Shown: positions 8,001 through 16,930, numbered from the stretch's first letter. The stretch is DNA of 38,516 nt from Pseudomonadota bacterium (GCA_005804885.1 SYOX01000171.1:1-38516), one strand, 5' to 3'. Made by a program: numbers and translations. The notes: generated from the letters alone by a model not told the origin.

Positions 8001-10157
8001 ATGGACGCGCAACTGGAACAACAGCTCTCGTCGATCATCCGCAAGGTCCAGAGCTACCACCCCGACCCTGACCTCGCCATGCTGCGCAAGGCCTTTGACC
8101 TTGCCCACGCCATGCACAAGGACCAGCACCGGCGCAGCGGCGAGGCCTACCTGACCCACCCGCTGTCGGTGGCCGAGATCATCGCGGAGCTCAAGCTCGA
8201 CATCCCCTGCCTGTGCGCGGGCATCCTGCACGACATCGTCGAGGACACGGACACCTCGGTGGAGCAGATCCGCGAGATGTTCAACGCGGAGATCGCCTTC
8301 ATCGTCGATGGGGTCACGAAGCTGTCGAAGTTCGCCTTCAACACGCGCGAGGAGCACCAGGCCGAGAGCTTCCGCAAGATGCTCATCGCGATGAGCTCGG
8401 ACCTGCGGGTGATCCTGGTCAAGCTGGCCGACCGGCTGCACAACATGCGCACGCTGCTCCACATGCCGCAGGAGAAGCAGCGCTACATTGCGCAGGAGAC
8501 GCTGGACATCTACGCGCCGCTGGCGCACCGGCTGGGGATCTACTGGATCAAGAGCGAGCTTGAGGATCTGGCCTTCAGGCATCTGTACCCGGAGGATTAC
8601 TACCAGCTGGCCGATCAGGTGGCCAAGAAGAAGAACGAGCGCGAGCGCTACATCCAGGAGGCGATCTCGATCCTGGAGGGCAAGCTCGTCGAGCACGACA
8701 TCCGGGCCAGCGTCACGGGCCGGCCCAAGCACTTCTTCTCGATCTGGCGCAAGATGCGCAACAACAACATCCCCTTCGAGCAGGTCTTCGACGTGCTGGC
8801 CTTCCGGGTGCTGACGGGCAACCTGACCCAGTGCTACGAGATCCTGGGGCTGGTCCACTTCCTGTGGAAGCCGGTCCCGGGCCGCTTCAAGGACTACGTG
8901 GCGATGCCCAAGCCCAACGGCTACCAGTCGCTGCACACCTCCGTCATCGGCCCCTACCACGAGCGCGTCGAGATCCAGATCCGCACCGTGGAGATGCACA
9001 AGATCGCCGAGGAGGGCGTGGCGGCGCACTGGCAGTACAAGGAGGGGCGGGTGGCGCCGGCCAGCGAGGCGCGCCACATCGCGTGGCTGCGCGAGCTGGT
9101 CGAGTGGCAGCAGGAGCTGGAAGATCCCAAAGAGTTCATGGACACGGTCAAGGTGGATCTCTTCCCCGAAGAGGTCTACGCGCTGACCCCCAACGGCGAC
9201 ATCAAGGTCCTGCGCAAGAACTCGACCCCCATCGACTTCGCCTACGCCGTCCACACGGAGGTCGGCCACCACTGCGTCGGCGCGCGCGTCAACGGCTCGA
9301 TCGTCTCGCTCAAGCACCAGGTCAGCAACGGGGACACGATCGAGATCATGACCAGCCCGCACGCTCACCCGAGCAAGGACTGGCTCAAGTTCGTCAAGAC
9401 CAGCCGGGCGCGCAACAAGATCCGCCACTACATCCGGTCCGAGGAGCGCGAGCGCTCGCGGACCTACGGCCTGGAGCTGCTCGACAAGGAGTTCAAGCGC
9501 TACAAGATCAACATGCGCAAGGTCACCAAGAGCGGCGAGCTGCTGCGCGCGGCCCAGGCGACCCGCTGCCAGAGCGTCGACGAGCTGTTGATCAACATCG
9601 GCTTCGGCCGCATCCAGCCCGACACCATCATCCGCCGCCTGGCCCCGGGCGTCGAGCCCAGGGCCGAGGGCGAGGGCGTCGTCGAGAAGGTCAAGCGGGT
9701 CATCTCGCGCAAGAAGCCCGGGATCGCCATCGACGGCATCGACGACATCATGGTGCACTACTCCCGGTGCTGCAGCCCCGTGCGCGGCGATCTCATCGTC
9801 GGCTTCATCACCCCCGGCCGGGGCCTGTCGGTCCACACCTCCGACTGCCCCCAGATCGACCACCTCGACGCCGAGCGCCGCCTCGACGTCCACTGGAACG
9901 ACGAGGACAAGTCGGCCACTCGCCCGGTCACCGTCCGGGTCAACTGCACCGACAAGCCCGGCCTGCTGGCCGGCATCTCGCAGTGCTTCACCACCTGCAG
10001 CGTCAACATCGCCGAGGCCCATTGCCGCACCAGCAAGGACGGCCGCGCGGTCAACACCTTCGAGGTCCTCATCTCCGACGTGGCCCAGCTCAACAACGCC
10101 ATGAGCGCCATCCGCCGCATCGACGGCGTCACGAGCGTCGAGCGCGTCCGCAGCTGA
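8001..10157 (+). CDS. rel: Bifunctional (p)ppGpp synthetase/hydrolase (RelA/SpoT family)
   Basis: 718 residues, the length of long RSH proteins. The N-terminal HD hydrolase domain is intact: THP with His53, then HDIVEDT with His77-Asp78 and Glu81-Asp82. The synthetase domain (about 230-360) keeps GRPKHFFSIWRKM, DVLAFRV, RFKDYVAMPKPNGYQSLHT and EIQIRTVEMHKIAEEGVAAHW. A TGS domain starts near VYALTPNGDIKVL, a Cys-containing segment HYSRCCSPVRGD lies near 590, and a C-terminal ACT domain begins around TVRVNCTDKPGLLAG. Both catalytic halves look functional, so the protein should make and degrade the stringent-response alarmone. It has its own promoter candidate, and its stop is 7 bases from the convergent PPIase gene. 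Assignment certain. Confidence 0.97.
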   Translation: MDAQLEQQLSSIIRKVQSYHPDPDLAMLRKAFDLAHAMHKDQHRRSGEAYLTHPLSVAEIIAELKLDIPCLCAGILHDIVEDTDTSVEQIREMFNAEIAFIVDGVTKLSKFAFNTREEHQAESFRKMLIAMSSDLRVILVKLADRLHNMRTLLHMPQEKQRYIAQETLDIYAPLAHRLGIYWIKSELEDLAFRHLYPEDYYQLADQVAKKKNERERYIQEAISILEGKLVEHDIRASVTGRPKHFFSIWRKMRNNNIPFEQVFDVLAFRVLTGNLTQCYEILGLVHFLWKPVPGRFKDYVAMPKPNGYQSLHTSVIGPYHERVEIQIRTVEMHKIAEEGVAAHWQYKEGRVAPASEARHIAWLRELVEWQQELEDPKEFMDTVKVDLFPEEVYALTPNGDIKVLRKNSTPIDFAYAVHTEVGHHCVGARVNGSIVSLKHQVSNGDTIEIMTSPHAHPSKDWLKFVKTSRARNKIRHYIRSEERERSRTYGLELLDKEFKRYKINMRKVTKSGELLRAAQATRCQSVDELLINIGFGRIQPDTIIRRLAPGVEPRAEGEGVVEKVKRVISRKKPGIAIDGIDDIMVHYSRCCSPVRGDLIVGFITPGRGLSVHTSDCPQIDHLDAERRLDVHWNDEDKSATRPVTVRVNCTDKPGLLAGISQCFTTCSVNIAEAHCRTSKDGRAVNTFEVLISDVAQLNNAMSAIRRIDGVTSVERVRS

Positions 10158-10164
10158 CCCGCCC

Positions 10165-11748
10165 TCAGGGCCCCTTCTGCAGCACCCCGTAGCGCGCCCG
10201 GATCGGCCGCAGGTCGATGAAGACCTCCTCGGCCCGCTTGATCGCGTCGAGCCGCTCGGGCAGCGCGCGCTGCCGCTGGCTCTTGATCCACCGCGCCTCA
10301 TACTCCGCCCGCTCGGCCGCGAAGCCCGTCCGCGTCGCCTCCCCCTTGTGCACCAGCGCCAGGACGTAGAGCTGCCCCTGGTGGAAGATCGGCGCGCTGA
10401 TCGGTTTTTGAGGGCTCAGGGCCCTGGCCGCGATCATCACCGGCGGGGCGCTGCCGATCCCCGGGATGAAGCGGTCGTCCTCGGCCTCGACGCTGAAGGG
10501 GAAGGTGCGCCCTGTCCTGAGGGTCTCCTGGGTCAAAAATGCCTTGAAGGCCGCCGAGGGCTCGGCGGGGCTTGAGCCCTGAGCGGCCCAGAGGGCGGCG
10601 ATCTTGCGCGCGTCGGCCTCGGCGTCCGGATCCGGGCCCTTGTCGCGCAGGATCCGGGCGGCGATCTCGCGCCGGGTGGGGGTCGTCAGCGGCTGCTGGT
10701 GCGCCGGCAGCTCCTCCTCGACCTTGAGGATGTAGAGGCCCTCCTTGTCGCGGTGGACCTCCGAGATCTCCCCGACCGCCACCTGGAAGGCCTCGGGCAT
10801 CTGGCGCTTGACCACGTAGCCCATCGATCCCCCCGAAGCCGCCTCCGGAGCCTGGCTGCTGGCGCGGGCCAGCGCCTCGAAGTCCTCGCCGCCCATCGCC
10901 CGCAGCCGCAGGCCGTCGAGCTGCGCGCGGACGGCGGCCACCTCGTCGCTCAGGGCCCCTCGGGTCAGGGTGCGCCGCAAGGCGCGGACCTTGCGCGAGG
11001 GCGGCACGGCGAACTCCGACGGGTGATCCTTGTAATAGGCCTCGATCTCGGCCCCGTGCGCGGCGACGAAGGCGTCGAGCGTGCGCGAGGAGGGCGTGTT
11101 GGGCACCGCGACGAAGTGGAGCGTGATCTGCTCGCGCTCAAGCCGGTACGCGGTCCAGAGCGTCTCCTCGTCCGGCGACGGCGCCAGCGACACGCTGAGC
11201 TTCTCGGCCAGCGCGCTGTCGCGGCCGATCTCGTCCAGATCGGCGCCGCCGAGGCCAAACTCGGCCAGCAGCGACCGGCGCCCCGCCGCGTCCAGCGCCG
11301 CGAAGCGCGCCAGCCGCGCCTGCCGCGCCAGCCACGCCTCGCCCTCCTCGGCGGTGACCTCGACGCCGAGCTCCCGGGCCAGCCGCCGGGTCAGGTGGAT
11401 GTCCAGCAGGCTGATCACGGTGCGCTGCTGGAAGTGCGGCGCCTTGACCAGCTCCGAGGGCAGCGCCCGCATGTCCGGCTCGGGCGAGAAGATCGCCGTC
11501 TGGCGCAAGTGTCGATCGTAGTCCGCCAAGGTCAGGGCGATGTCGCCCAGCCCCCCGACCTTCGAATCGTCGGCCGGGGCTGGGCCGGCCAGCCCCGCGT
11601 CGGCGGCGCGCCCCGCGTCGGCCGCCGAGGCGCTGGGGCCGGCGTCCTGGGCGCCGGCGTCGCGCTCCTGGACCGGGGGAGAGGGGCGGCAGGCCGCGGC
11701 GGCGCCCAGGGCGATCAGGATCAGCAGGCGGTGCGTCTTCTTGGGCAT
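10165..11748 (-). CDS. PpiC/SurA-like peptidyl-prolyl isomerase lipoprotein
   Basis: 527 residues. MPKKTHRLLILIALGAAAAC is a lipoprotein signal with Cys20 as acylation site, followed by an Ala/Asp/Gly-rich linker. Residues of about 60-200 are helical like the SurA N-domain, with SALAEKLSVSLAPSPDEETLW in the usual pre-rotamase position. A parvulin-type rotamase domain follows (about 235-350), recognisable from VRALRRTL, GEDFEALARASSQAPEA, GGSMGYVVKRQMPEAF and EISEVHRDKEGLYILKVEEE. A second, more degenerate copy may follow, with PVMIAARALSPQKPISAPI and GQLYVLALVHKGEA. It would help fold outer-membrane or secreted proteins in the periplasm. It is convergent with rel, with 7 bases between stops and no hairpin there. 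Family likely, partner proteins unknown. Confidence 0.83.
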   Translation of the reverse strand: MPKKTHRLLILIALGAAAACRPSPPVQERDAGAQDAGPSASAADAGRAADAGLAGPAPADDSKVGGLGDIALTLADYDRHLRQTAIFSPEPDMRALPSELVKAPHFQQRTVISLLDIHLTRRLARELGVEVTAEEGEAWLARQARLARFAALDAAGRRSLLAEFGLGGADLDEIGRDSALAEKLSVSLAPSPDEETLWTAYRLEREQITLHFVAVPNTPSSRTLDAFVAAHGAEIEAYYKDHPSEFAVPPSRKVRALRRTLTRGALSDEVAAVRAQLDGLRLRAMGGEDFEALARASSQAPEAASGGSMGYVVKRQMPEAFQVAVGEISEVHRDKEGLYILKVEEELPAHQQPLTTPTRREIAARILRDKGPDPDAEADARKIAALWAAQGSSPAEPSAAFKAFLTQETLRTGRTFPFSVEAEDDRFIPGIGSAPPVMIAARALSPQKPISAPIFHQGQLYVLALVHKGEATRTGFAAERAEYEARWIKSQRQRALPERLDAIKRAEEVFIDLRPIRARYGVLQKGP

Positions 11749-11830
11749 GGGCTCCCGGGGGGTTGGGTGTCGTCGACCTCACAGGCCGCAGGCCCTATTG
11801 ATGACCCGCGTGGCGGTCGAGTTCAAGTCC

Positions 11831-11859
11831 TTGCGCGCCTCAAGGGGCCGTGGTAGAAA
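11831..11859 (+). promoter_or_regulatory. Possible promoter and leader hairpin for the 111-aa gene (spacer 11749-12059)
   Basis: In the 311-base spacer between the divergent PPIase and 111-aa genes, TTGCGC (11831-11836), 17 bases and TAGAAA (11854-11859) fit a moderate sigma70 promoter. Downstream in the leader is a perfect hairpin, GACCGAC-ggc-GTCGGTC (11976-11992). I see no convincing gene in this spacer. Confidence 0.4.
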
Positions 11860-12059
11860 CCCCGTCCGCCTGGCGATCCCGGATCGTCGGGCCCATGGCC
11901 GCCGCTCGCCCGGGCCGGCCTCCACAACGCGAAGACCCAAACCATGGCGCTCACAAGACGGGCGCCGGCTGCTCGGACCGACGGCGTCGGTCAAAGCGCA
12001 CGTAGCGTCCTGCCGGGGCGAGCCGCTGGATGACGTGGCCGAGCACAGGAGAAGAGACA

Positions 12060-12395
12060 ATGGCGAACATCCACCCCCACCAGATCGTCAAGGGGAAGTA
12101 CGGCTCCAAGGAGAACCTCGTCGATCAGCTCACCGGCAAGCTGGAGCGCATCCAGGACGAGACCGACGAGGCCTTCAAGGCCCGCCTGTTGACGGTCAGC
12201 AACAAGAAGCTGCTGCGCCTGACCACGGCGGCCGACCGCGTCGCTGGCGACTTCGGCACCAAGGACAACCTGCTCGACGCCATCGTCGGCTTCAAGTTCT
12301 CCAAGCCCAACGCCGACTACCGCGCCAAGCTGGCCGGCTACCGGATCACGCGACTGCTTGACCTGCACGACAGCTTCAAGAAGCGCAGCAAGTAA
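12060..12395 (+). CDS. Small basic protein built of two internal repeats, function unknown
   Basis: 111 residues from ATG 12060, chosen because AGGAGAAG lies just upstream; a longer in-frame start at 12030 has no ribosome site. The protein is rich in Lys, Leu and Asp and has no signal or membrane segment. It appears to be an internal duplication. YGSKENLVDQL ... DEAFKARLLTVSNKKLLRL in the first half aligns with FGTKDNLLDAI ... NADYRAKLAGYRITRLLDL in the second, each about 45 residues and predicted helical. I do not recognise the family. A cytoplasmic nucleic-acid- or protein-binding role would fit the charge but is a guess. It stands alone, with 670 non-coding bases after it. Confidence 0.8.
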   Translation: MANIHPHQIVKGKYGSKENLVDQLTGKLERIQDETDEAFKARLLTVSNKKLLRLTTAADRVAGDFGTKDNLLDAIVGFKFSKPNADYRAKLAGYRITRLLDLHDSFKKRSK

Positions 12396-12528
12396 GCCCC
12401 CCGCGCGAGCCGCTCCGCCGCCCCCCCATCACCCCGACAGCATCCGCCCGCCATCGATTCAGGCTCGCTCGACGCCTCGGGATCGAGGTGCCCCCGTGCG
12501 CGCCCCTCTCTCGACGCGGCCGCTCTGG

Positions 12529-12633
12529 GGTCGCTTCGGCGCGCGTGAGGCGCGGCGATCGCACACGCCCGTCCACTGGATCGCCTCCAGCCGGGCTGTG
12601 GTCGCTTTGGCGCGCGTGAGGCGCTGCGATCGC
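12529..12633 (+). repeat. Two direct repeats spaced 71 bases apart in non-coding DNA
   Basis: A 34-base unit at 12529-12562 (starting GGTCGCTTCGGCGCGCGTGA and ending GGCGATCGC) recurs at 12600-12633 with a few substitutions. Similarity extends about ten bases upstream (GGCCGCTCTGG against AGCCGGGCTGTGG), so the period is about 71 bases. Each ends in the palindrome GCGATCGC. No convincing gene covers 12396-13065 in any frame; this 670-base gap otherwise holds the carD promoter and leader. A short intergenic repeat family is the likeliest reading. Confidence 0.6.
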
Positions 12634-12927
12634 GCCATCGTGGCACGATCTGGCAACTGCCCCAGCCATCCGCCGATCCCCCGCGGCCTCGCCCTGGCCC
12701 CACGGGCGCGGCGCGCCTTGTCGAAGGTCGGGCCGCCGAGGGGCGCTGCGCCGAGGTCGGGCGATCGCCGTGGTCGGCGTGGGCCGGGATCGGCCGGCGG
12801 GCGACCGCTGGCACGTTCCTTGGAGGGACGGGAGGGTGTGTTGAGCGGGCTGGGGGCTCATTGGGGTCCCTGGCGTGCCTTTGCAGAGAGGCGGGCTTCA
12901 TCAAAGCCCACACCCCATCTGGCTCTG

Positions 12928-12936
12928 TGCTATAAT
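12928..12936 (+). promoter_or_regulatory. Extended -10 promoter of carD
   Basis: TGC-TATAAT gives a perfect -10 hexamer (12931-12936) with the TG of an extended -10. No TTGACA-like hexamer lies 17 bases upstream, as is common for such promoters. Transcription would start near 12943, leaving a leader of about 120 bases before carD. The MopE-type gene at 33403 has the same GTGCTATAATCT core. Confidence 0.65.
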
Positions 12937-13000
12937 CTGCTGGCCCGAAGATGACCGGGCGAGGCGGCCTGCCACTCAGGCCGCGCCCATTGGCCAGCAG
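12937..13000 (+). promoter_or_regulatory. Two-tier inverted repeat in the carD promoter/leader
   Basis: CTGCTGGCC (12937-12945) pairs perfectly with GGCCAGCAG (12992-13000). Nested within, GGGCG plus CGGCCT (12957-12970, three-base bulge) pair with AGGCCG plus CGCCC (12978-12988) around a 7-base loop. The outer left arm straddles the predicted start site. The outer repeat may therefore be a DNA operator, while the inner stem would lie in the mRNA leader. Confidence 0.5.
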
Positions 13001-13065
13001 CGAAACCTCATGTGTGGAGGATGTTCGACATGTTGGCGGCCCAGAGCGTACCCAGGAGCTTTGAG

Positions 13066-13548
<483 letters not shown>

Positions 13549-13639
13549 CGCCCTGGCCGCATCCTCCTCGCTCTCCCTCCCCAGAAGTCAGCCGCCTCGC
13601 CTCAGCGTCGTGAATATCCCAAGGCCATCGCCGTCCATC

Positions 13640-13869
13640 CCACCGAGCGCCGGTTGTGATGATGTTGATCGGGGCGCTTGATGATGAACGCCGATGAACA
13701 CGATCTGGTTGCCATGATTTTGGATGTCTTGTCTGGCCTTGTTCTGGATGCGATGGTGTTGTTGATCTTCTTTTGATTGAAGAAACAAGGCGATTTTCTG
13801 AAGTGATGGTTTGTCGGCTGGTTTGCTGATTTTGCTGATTTTTGCTGTAGAAAATGATGTTTTGTTCAA
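13640..13869 (+). other. AT-rich non-coding island between carD and tsaE
   Basis: The 368-base gap 13549-13916 contains about 230 bases that are close to half AT, against roughly 30% AT around it. It includes three imperfect copies of TTTGCTGATT at 13821-13848. The only notable reading frame (minus strand, 93 codons, TTG start at 13869) begins directly inside the hairpin-proximal sequence without a ribosome site and is not accepted as a gene. The island may be a degraded insertion or a small RNA locus. Confidence 0.45.
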
Positions 13870-13907
13870 CCCCCAGGGGAATCCGAAGGCTCGGATTCCC
13901 CTGGGGG
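13870..13907 (-). terminator. Perfect 17-bp hairpin downstream of tsaE
   Basis: CCCCCAGGGGAATCCGA (13870-13886), loop AGGC and the exact complement (13891-13907) form one of the strongest hairpins in the window, ten bases past the tsaE stop. On the minus strand it is followed by TTGAACAAAAC, not a T-tract. It probably ends the long minus-strand operon and may block carD readthrough as well. Confidence 0.65.
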
Positions 13908-13916
13908 CGTTGGCGT

Positions 13917-14426
13917 TCAGGGCGCGCCGAGCAGCGCGTTGATCCGCGCGCGGGCCACTTCGAGGCGCGCCTGGCCGCCGGCCCCGCGCCAGCGAAGCTC
14001 AAGCGATCGCGTCTGGCCCTGGTCGTAATCCAGCCTCAAGTCGAAGCCCTCGCGGGGCCACGCCGCCGGCAGCTTGTCGATCCACTCGACGAGCGCGAGG
14101 TCGGCCTCCTCGATGGCGTCCCAGTAGCCGGTGGACTCCAGGTCGTCCATGTCTTCCAGGCGGTAGAGGTCGGCGTGCAGGACGCGGACGAAGGGGGCCT
14201 GCGCCTTGTAGTGGTTCATCAGGGTGTAGGTCGGGCTGGAGACGTCGTGGCCGGGTTCAGGGCGCAAGCCGGCGAGGATCCCCCGCGTGATGCAGGTCTT
14301 GCCGGCGCCCAGCGGGCCGCTCAGGCCGATGAAGTCGCCGGGGCGGAGCGCCGCGCACAGGGCGGCGCCGATCTGCTCGGTCTGCTGGGCGTCGCGAAGG
14401 CGCCATCGGGTCGTGTCGCGCGTCAT
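13917..14426 (-). CDS. tsaE: tRNA threonylcarbamoyladenosine biosynthesis ATPase TsaE
   Basis: 169 residues. The P-loop GPLGAGKT at residues 37-44, the switch segment SSPTYTLMNHY, the HADLYRLED strand-helix and EADLALVEWIDKLP are the conserved marks of TsaE (YjeE). With TsaB and TsaD it supports threonylcarbamoylation of tRNA A37 by ATP hydrolysis in the cytoplasm. Its ATG overlaps the stop of the HEAT-repeat gene (ATGA, 14423-14426), so it is translationally coupled as the last gene of a long minus-strand operon. The partners of that operon are mostly envelope proteins, so the linkage is probably transcriptional convenience. Assignment certain. Confidence 0.95.
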   Translation of the reverse strand: MTRDTTRWRLRDAQQTEQIGAALCAALRPGDFIGLSGPLGAGKTCITRGILAGLRPEPGHDVSSPTYTLMNHYKAQAPFVRVLHADLYRLEDMDDLESTGYWDAIEEADLALVEWIDKLPAAWPREGFDLRLDYDQGQTRSLELRWRGAGGQARLEVARARINALLGAP

Positions 14427-16930
14427 GGCTGGGTGAAGACCTCATCGAGGAAGATGATCCGGCACTGCCCGCCGTCGAGGTGTTCGACGCGGACCTCGCC
14501 GGCGGCGTCGCTGCTTCGTCCCAGCAGGACGCCGTCGGGCAGGACGAGGATGACGCGCTGGCTGACCATGCGTCGGCCTGCGTCGGTGAAGACGTAGCGT
14601 ATCCAGCCCTCGCCGTCGGCGTCCGGGGGCGCGTCGCCCAGGAGGCGGTCGATCAGCGCGGTGGTGGCCGGGTCGGTGGCGCTCTGGCGCAGGCGCCGGG
14701 CGGCCTGGAGGTTCTCGTCGCCGCCCTGCTCGATGAGGACGCGGGCGACGGCCTCTTGCAGGCGGGGGTCGGCCTCCTGGTGGGCGAGCTTGAGCATGCG
14801 CTCGCGCGAGGGGGGCTGGCCGGCGCGGTGGAGGGCGAGCAGGGCGTTGACGCGCGCGAAGCTCGTCAGGCCCTCCAGGTTCTCGTCGAGGCCCTGGGCG
14901 GACTTGAGGCGGGCCAGCGCGGCGGCGGCGTTGCTGGCGACCGGCCAGCGATCGTCTGTCAGCAGCGGGGTCAGCAGCGCGGCGTCCGCGGGGTCGCCGA
15001 GCTGCCCCAGCGCCCAGGCCGCCTCGCCGCGCAGCGCGGGGCTGCGCGCTTTGAGGGCGTCGAGGAGGGTGTCTCGGGCGCTCGGGTCGCGCCAGTCGCC
15101 CAGGACCTGGACGATCCGGGTGCGCAGCATCACGCCGGCGGTCTTGTAGCGGCCCGCCAGGACCTTGACGCCGCCGGGCGCCGGGTGGGGGCCGAGGGCG
15201 TCGGCGGCGCGGGCGGCCACGCGCTCGTCGCGGGCGTCGTCGACGAGGTCCAGCAGCAGGGCGGCGGCCTCTGGCGTCGGCGCCCTGCGGTAGTGCTCGG
15301 CCAGCGCCTGGAGGGCGCTGAAGAGGACCTCGCCGCTGGTCCGGGTGGTGATCTCGAGCAGGGCGGCGGCGATCTCGGGGGAGGTGTTCGAGCCGAGCCC
15401 GAAGGCGACGTCGGCCAGCAGGTAGGACCTGTCGGCGCGCAGCTGTTCGAGCAGCAGGCGGCCGGCGCGGGGATCGTCGATGCGGCCGAGCGCGCGGGCG
15501 GCGGCGCGCTGGGCGTCGACGTCGCCTTCGCGCAGGGCGCCGCCGATGGGCTCGATGGCCTCCGGGGCGCCGGTCTTGCCCAGCGCCTCGATGGCGAGGC
15601 GCTGCTCTTCGGGGTTGAGCCTGGGCAGGAGCAGCAGCAGGGGGCGGGTCAGGCGCGCGTCCTCGAAGGCGCTCAGGCCTCGCAGGATGTCCAGGCGCAG
15701 GGGGTCGTCGATCTCGCCGGGGGCGTCCAGGAGCCCTTCGAGGAGCCCGAGGGCGGGGCCGAGGGCGTCTGGATCGCGCCCGGCGAGCAAGGCGGTCGCG
15801 GCGGCGTCGGTGGGCAGGCGCTGGGCGCCCAGCTCGGGGATGAGGGCCCTGGCGACGAGGCGGCGTTCGTCGCGACCGCACTCGGGCAGGGACTGGATGT
15901 ACTGGAGGGCGCCGAGGCAGAGGCGCTGGAAGTTGGGGTCGTGGCTCAGGCGCAGGGCCTCCAGGATGGAGGCCGTGGCCGCGGGGCCGATCTTCTTGAG
16001 GGCGTCGGCGGCGGCGCGGGCCGTGTCGCCGAAGCGCATGACCTGGAGCAGCGGATCGGCGGCGGAGGGGTCGCCGATGTCGCCCAGGGCGTAGATGACG
16101 CGGCTGCCGAGGGGGGTCTTGTGCTCGGCCCACATCAGCTTGACGAGGTGGCCGGTGGCGCGCGGGTCCTTGAGGCGGCCGAGGGCGTCGACGACGGCGA
16201 ACTGGATGTCGTCGTGGGGGCTGTAGAGCAGGCCGACGAGGGGCAGCACGGCGCGCGGGTCCTTGAGGCGGCCGAGGGCCTGGATGGCGGCGAGCTGGAC
16301 GCGGACCTGGGGGTCCTTGACCTTCTCGAGCAGCGGGAAGACGGCGGTCTGGTCGCCGATGCGGGCCAGCACCTCGATGGCGACGATGACGACCTCCGGC
16401 TCGACGTCGGAGAGCATGGTGGCGATGGGGGCGCGGGCTCTGTCGAAGCCCAGCCGCCCGAGGGCCCGGACGGTGGCCGCGCGGACCTTCGGCTCGCCGT
16501 CGCCCAGGGTGCGGATCATGGCGTCGACCTCGGCGACGCCGCCGAGCTCGCTCAGGGCGTTGACGGCGCCGATGCGGAGGACCGGGTCGGTGTCGGTCAG
16601 GAAGCGGTGGAGCTTCGGGGCGGCGTCGTAGGCGCCGACCTCGACGAGGGAGTCCATGGCGGCGAGCTGGACCAGGGAGGCCTGATCGTCGAGGGCGTCG
16701 AGCAGGTGGCCCTGGACGCTGGCGAGGTCGAAGTAGACGAGGCCGCGCAGGGAGGCGGCGCGGCGGGCGGGGTCGGGGCTCTTGATCTCGCGGGTGGCCT
16801 CGGCCAGCTTGCCGGACCATTCGAAGGCCGCCGCCGGCAGGGCCGCCAGAGCGCAGAGCAGCGACGCGATCGCCGCCAGCGCGCGGGGGCTCAAGGCGAA
16901 GGAGGCACTGGGCGTCTGCGCGTGGGGCAT
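14423..16930 (-). CDS. Exported HEAT-repeat protein
   Basis: 835 residues from ATG 16930, which has GGAGG five bases upstream; the longer frame to 17065 overlaps the preceding gene and lacks a signal. A signal peptide (residues 1-35, core LAAIASLLCALAALPAAAF) is followed by about 20 HEAT or PBS-lyase-type repeats of about 31 residues. Examples are LGDGEPKVRAATVRALGRLG, VKDPQVRVQLAAIQALGRLK and SPHDDIQFAVVDALGRLKDP. The last 65 residues (from GWIRYVFTDAGRRMV) leave the repeat pattern and form a separate small domain. The solenoid would be a protein-binding scaffold in the periplasm or at the surface. No catalytic residues are recognisable. It is coupled to tsaE and sits downstream of the pseudokinase and Cys-rich lipoprotein genes. 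Confidence 0.87.
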   Translation of the reverse strand: MPHAQTPSASFALSPRALAAIASLLCALAALPAAAFEWSGKLAEATREIKSPDPARRAASLRGLVYFDLASVQGHLLDALDDQASLVQLAAMDSLVEVGAYDAAPKLHRFLTDTDPVLRIGAVNALSELGGVAEVDAMIRTLGDGEPKVRAATVRALGRLGFDRARAPIATMLSDVEPEVVIVAIEVLARIGDQTAVFPLLEKVKDPQVRVQLAAIQALGRLKDPRAVLPLVGLLYSPHDDIQFAVVDALGRLKDPRATGHLVKLMWAEHKTPLGSRVIYALGDIGDPSAADPLLQVMRFGDTARAAADALKKIGPAATASILEALRLSHDPNFQRLCLGALQYIQSLPECGRDERRLVARALIPELGAQRLPTDAAATALLAGRDPDALGPALGLLEGLLDAPGEIDDPLRLDILRGLSAFEDARLTRPLLLLLPRLNPEEQRLAIEALGKTGAPEAIEPIGGALREGDVDAQRAAARALGRIDDPRAGRLLLEQLRADRSYLLADVAFGLGSNTSPEIAAALLEITTRTSGEVLFSALQALAEHYRRAPTPEAAALLLDLVDDARDERVAARAADALGPHPAPGGVKVLAGRYKTAGVMLRTRIVQVLGDWRDPSARDTLLDALKARSPALRGEAAWALGQLGDPADAALLTPLLTDDRWPVASNAAAALARLKSAQGLDENLEGLTSFARVNALLALHRAGQPPSRERMLKLAHQEADPRLQEAVARVLIEQGGDENLQAARRLRQSATDPATTALIDRLLGDAPPDADGEGWIRYVFTDAGRRMVSQRVILVLPDGVLLGRSSDAAGEVRVEHLDGGQCRIIFLDEVFTQP

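Noticed and set aside
7908..10301. 797-codon minus-strand frame opposite rel
   Set aside because: Antisense shadow of a certain rel gene; composition is Asp/Ala/Val-rich without a family.
12529..12633. GCGATCGC as a cyanobacterial HIP1-like element
   Set aside because: The 8-mer also occurs in coding DNA here (for example in tsaE), as expected in GC-rich sequence; only the longer 34-base unit is meaningful.
12529..12633. CRISPR array
   Set aside because: Only two diverged units, with similarity extending into the spacer, and no cas gene nearby.
13588..13869. 93-codon minus-strand frame in the AT-rich island
   Set aside because: TTG start without ribosome site next to a hairpin, and no homology I can recognise; kept as non-coding.
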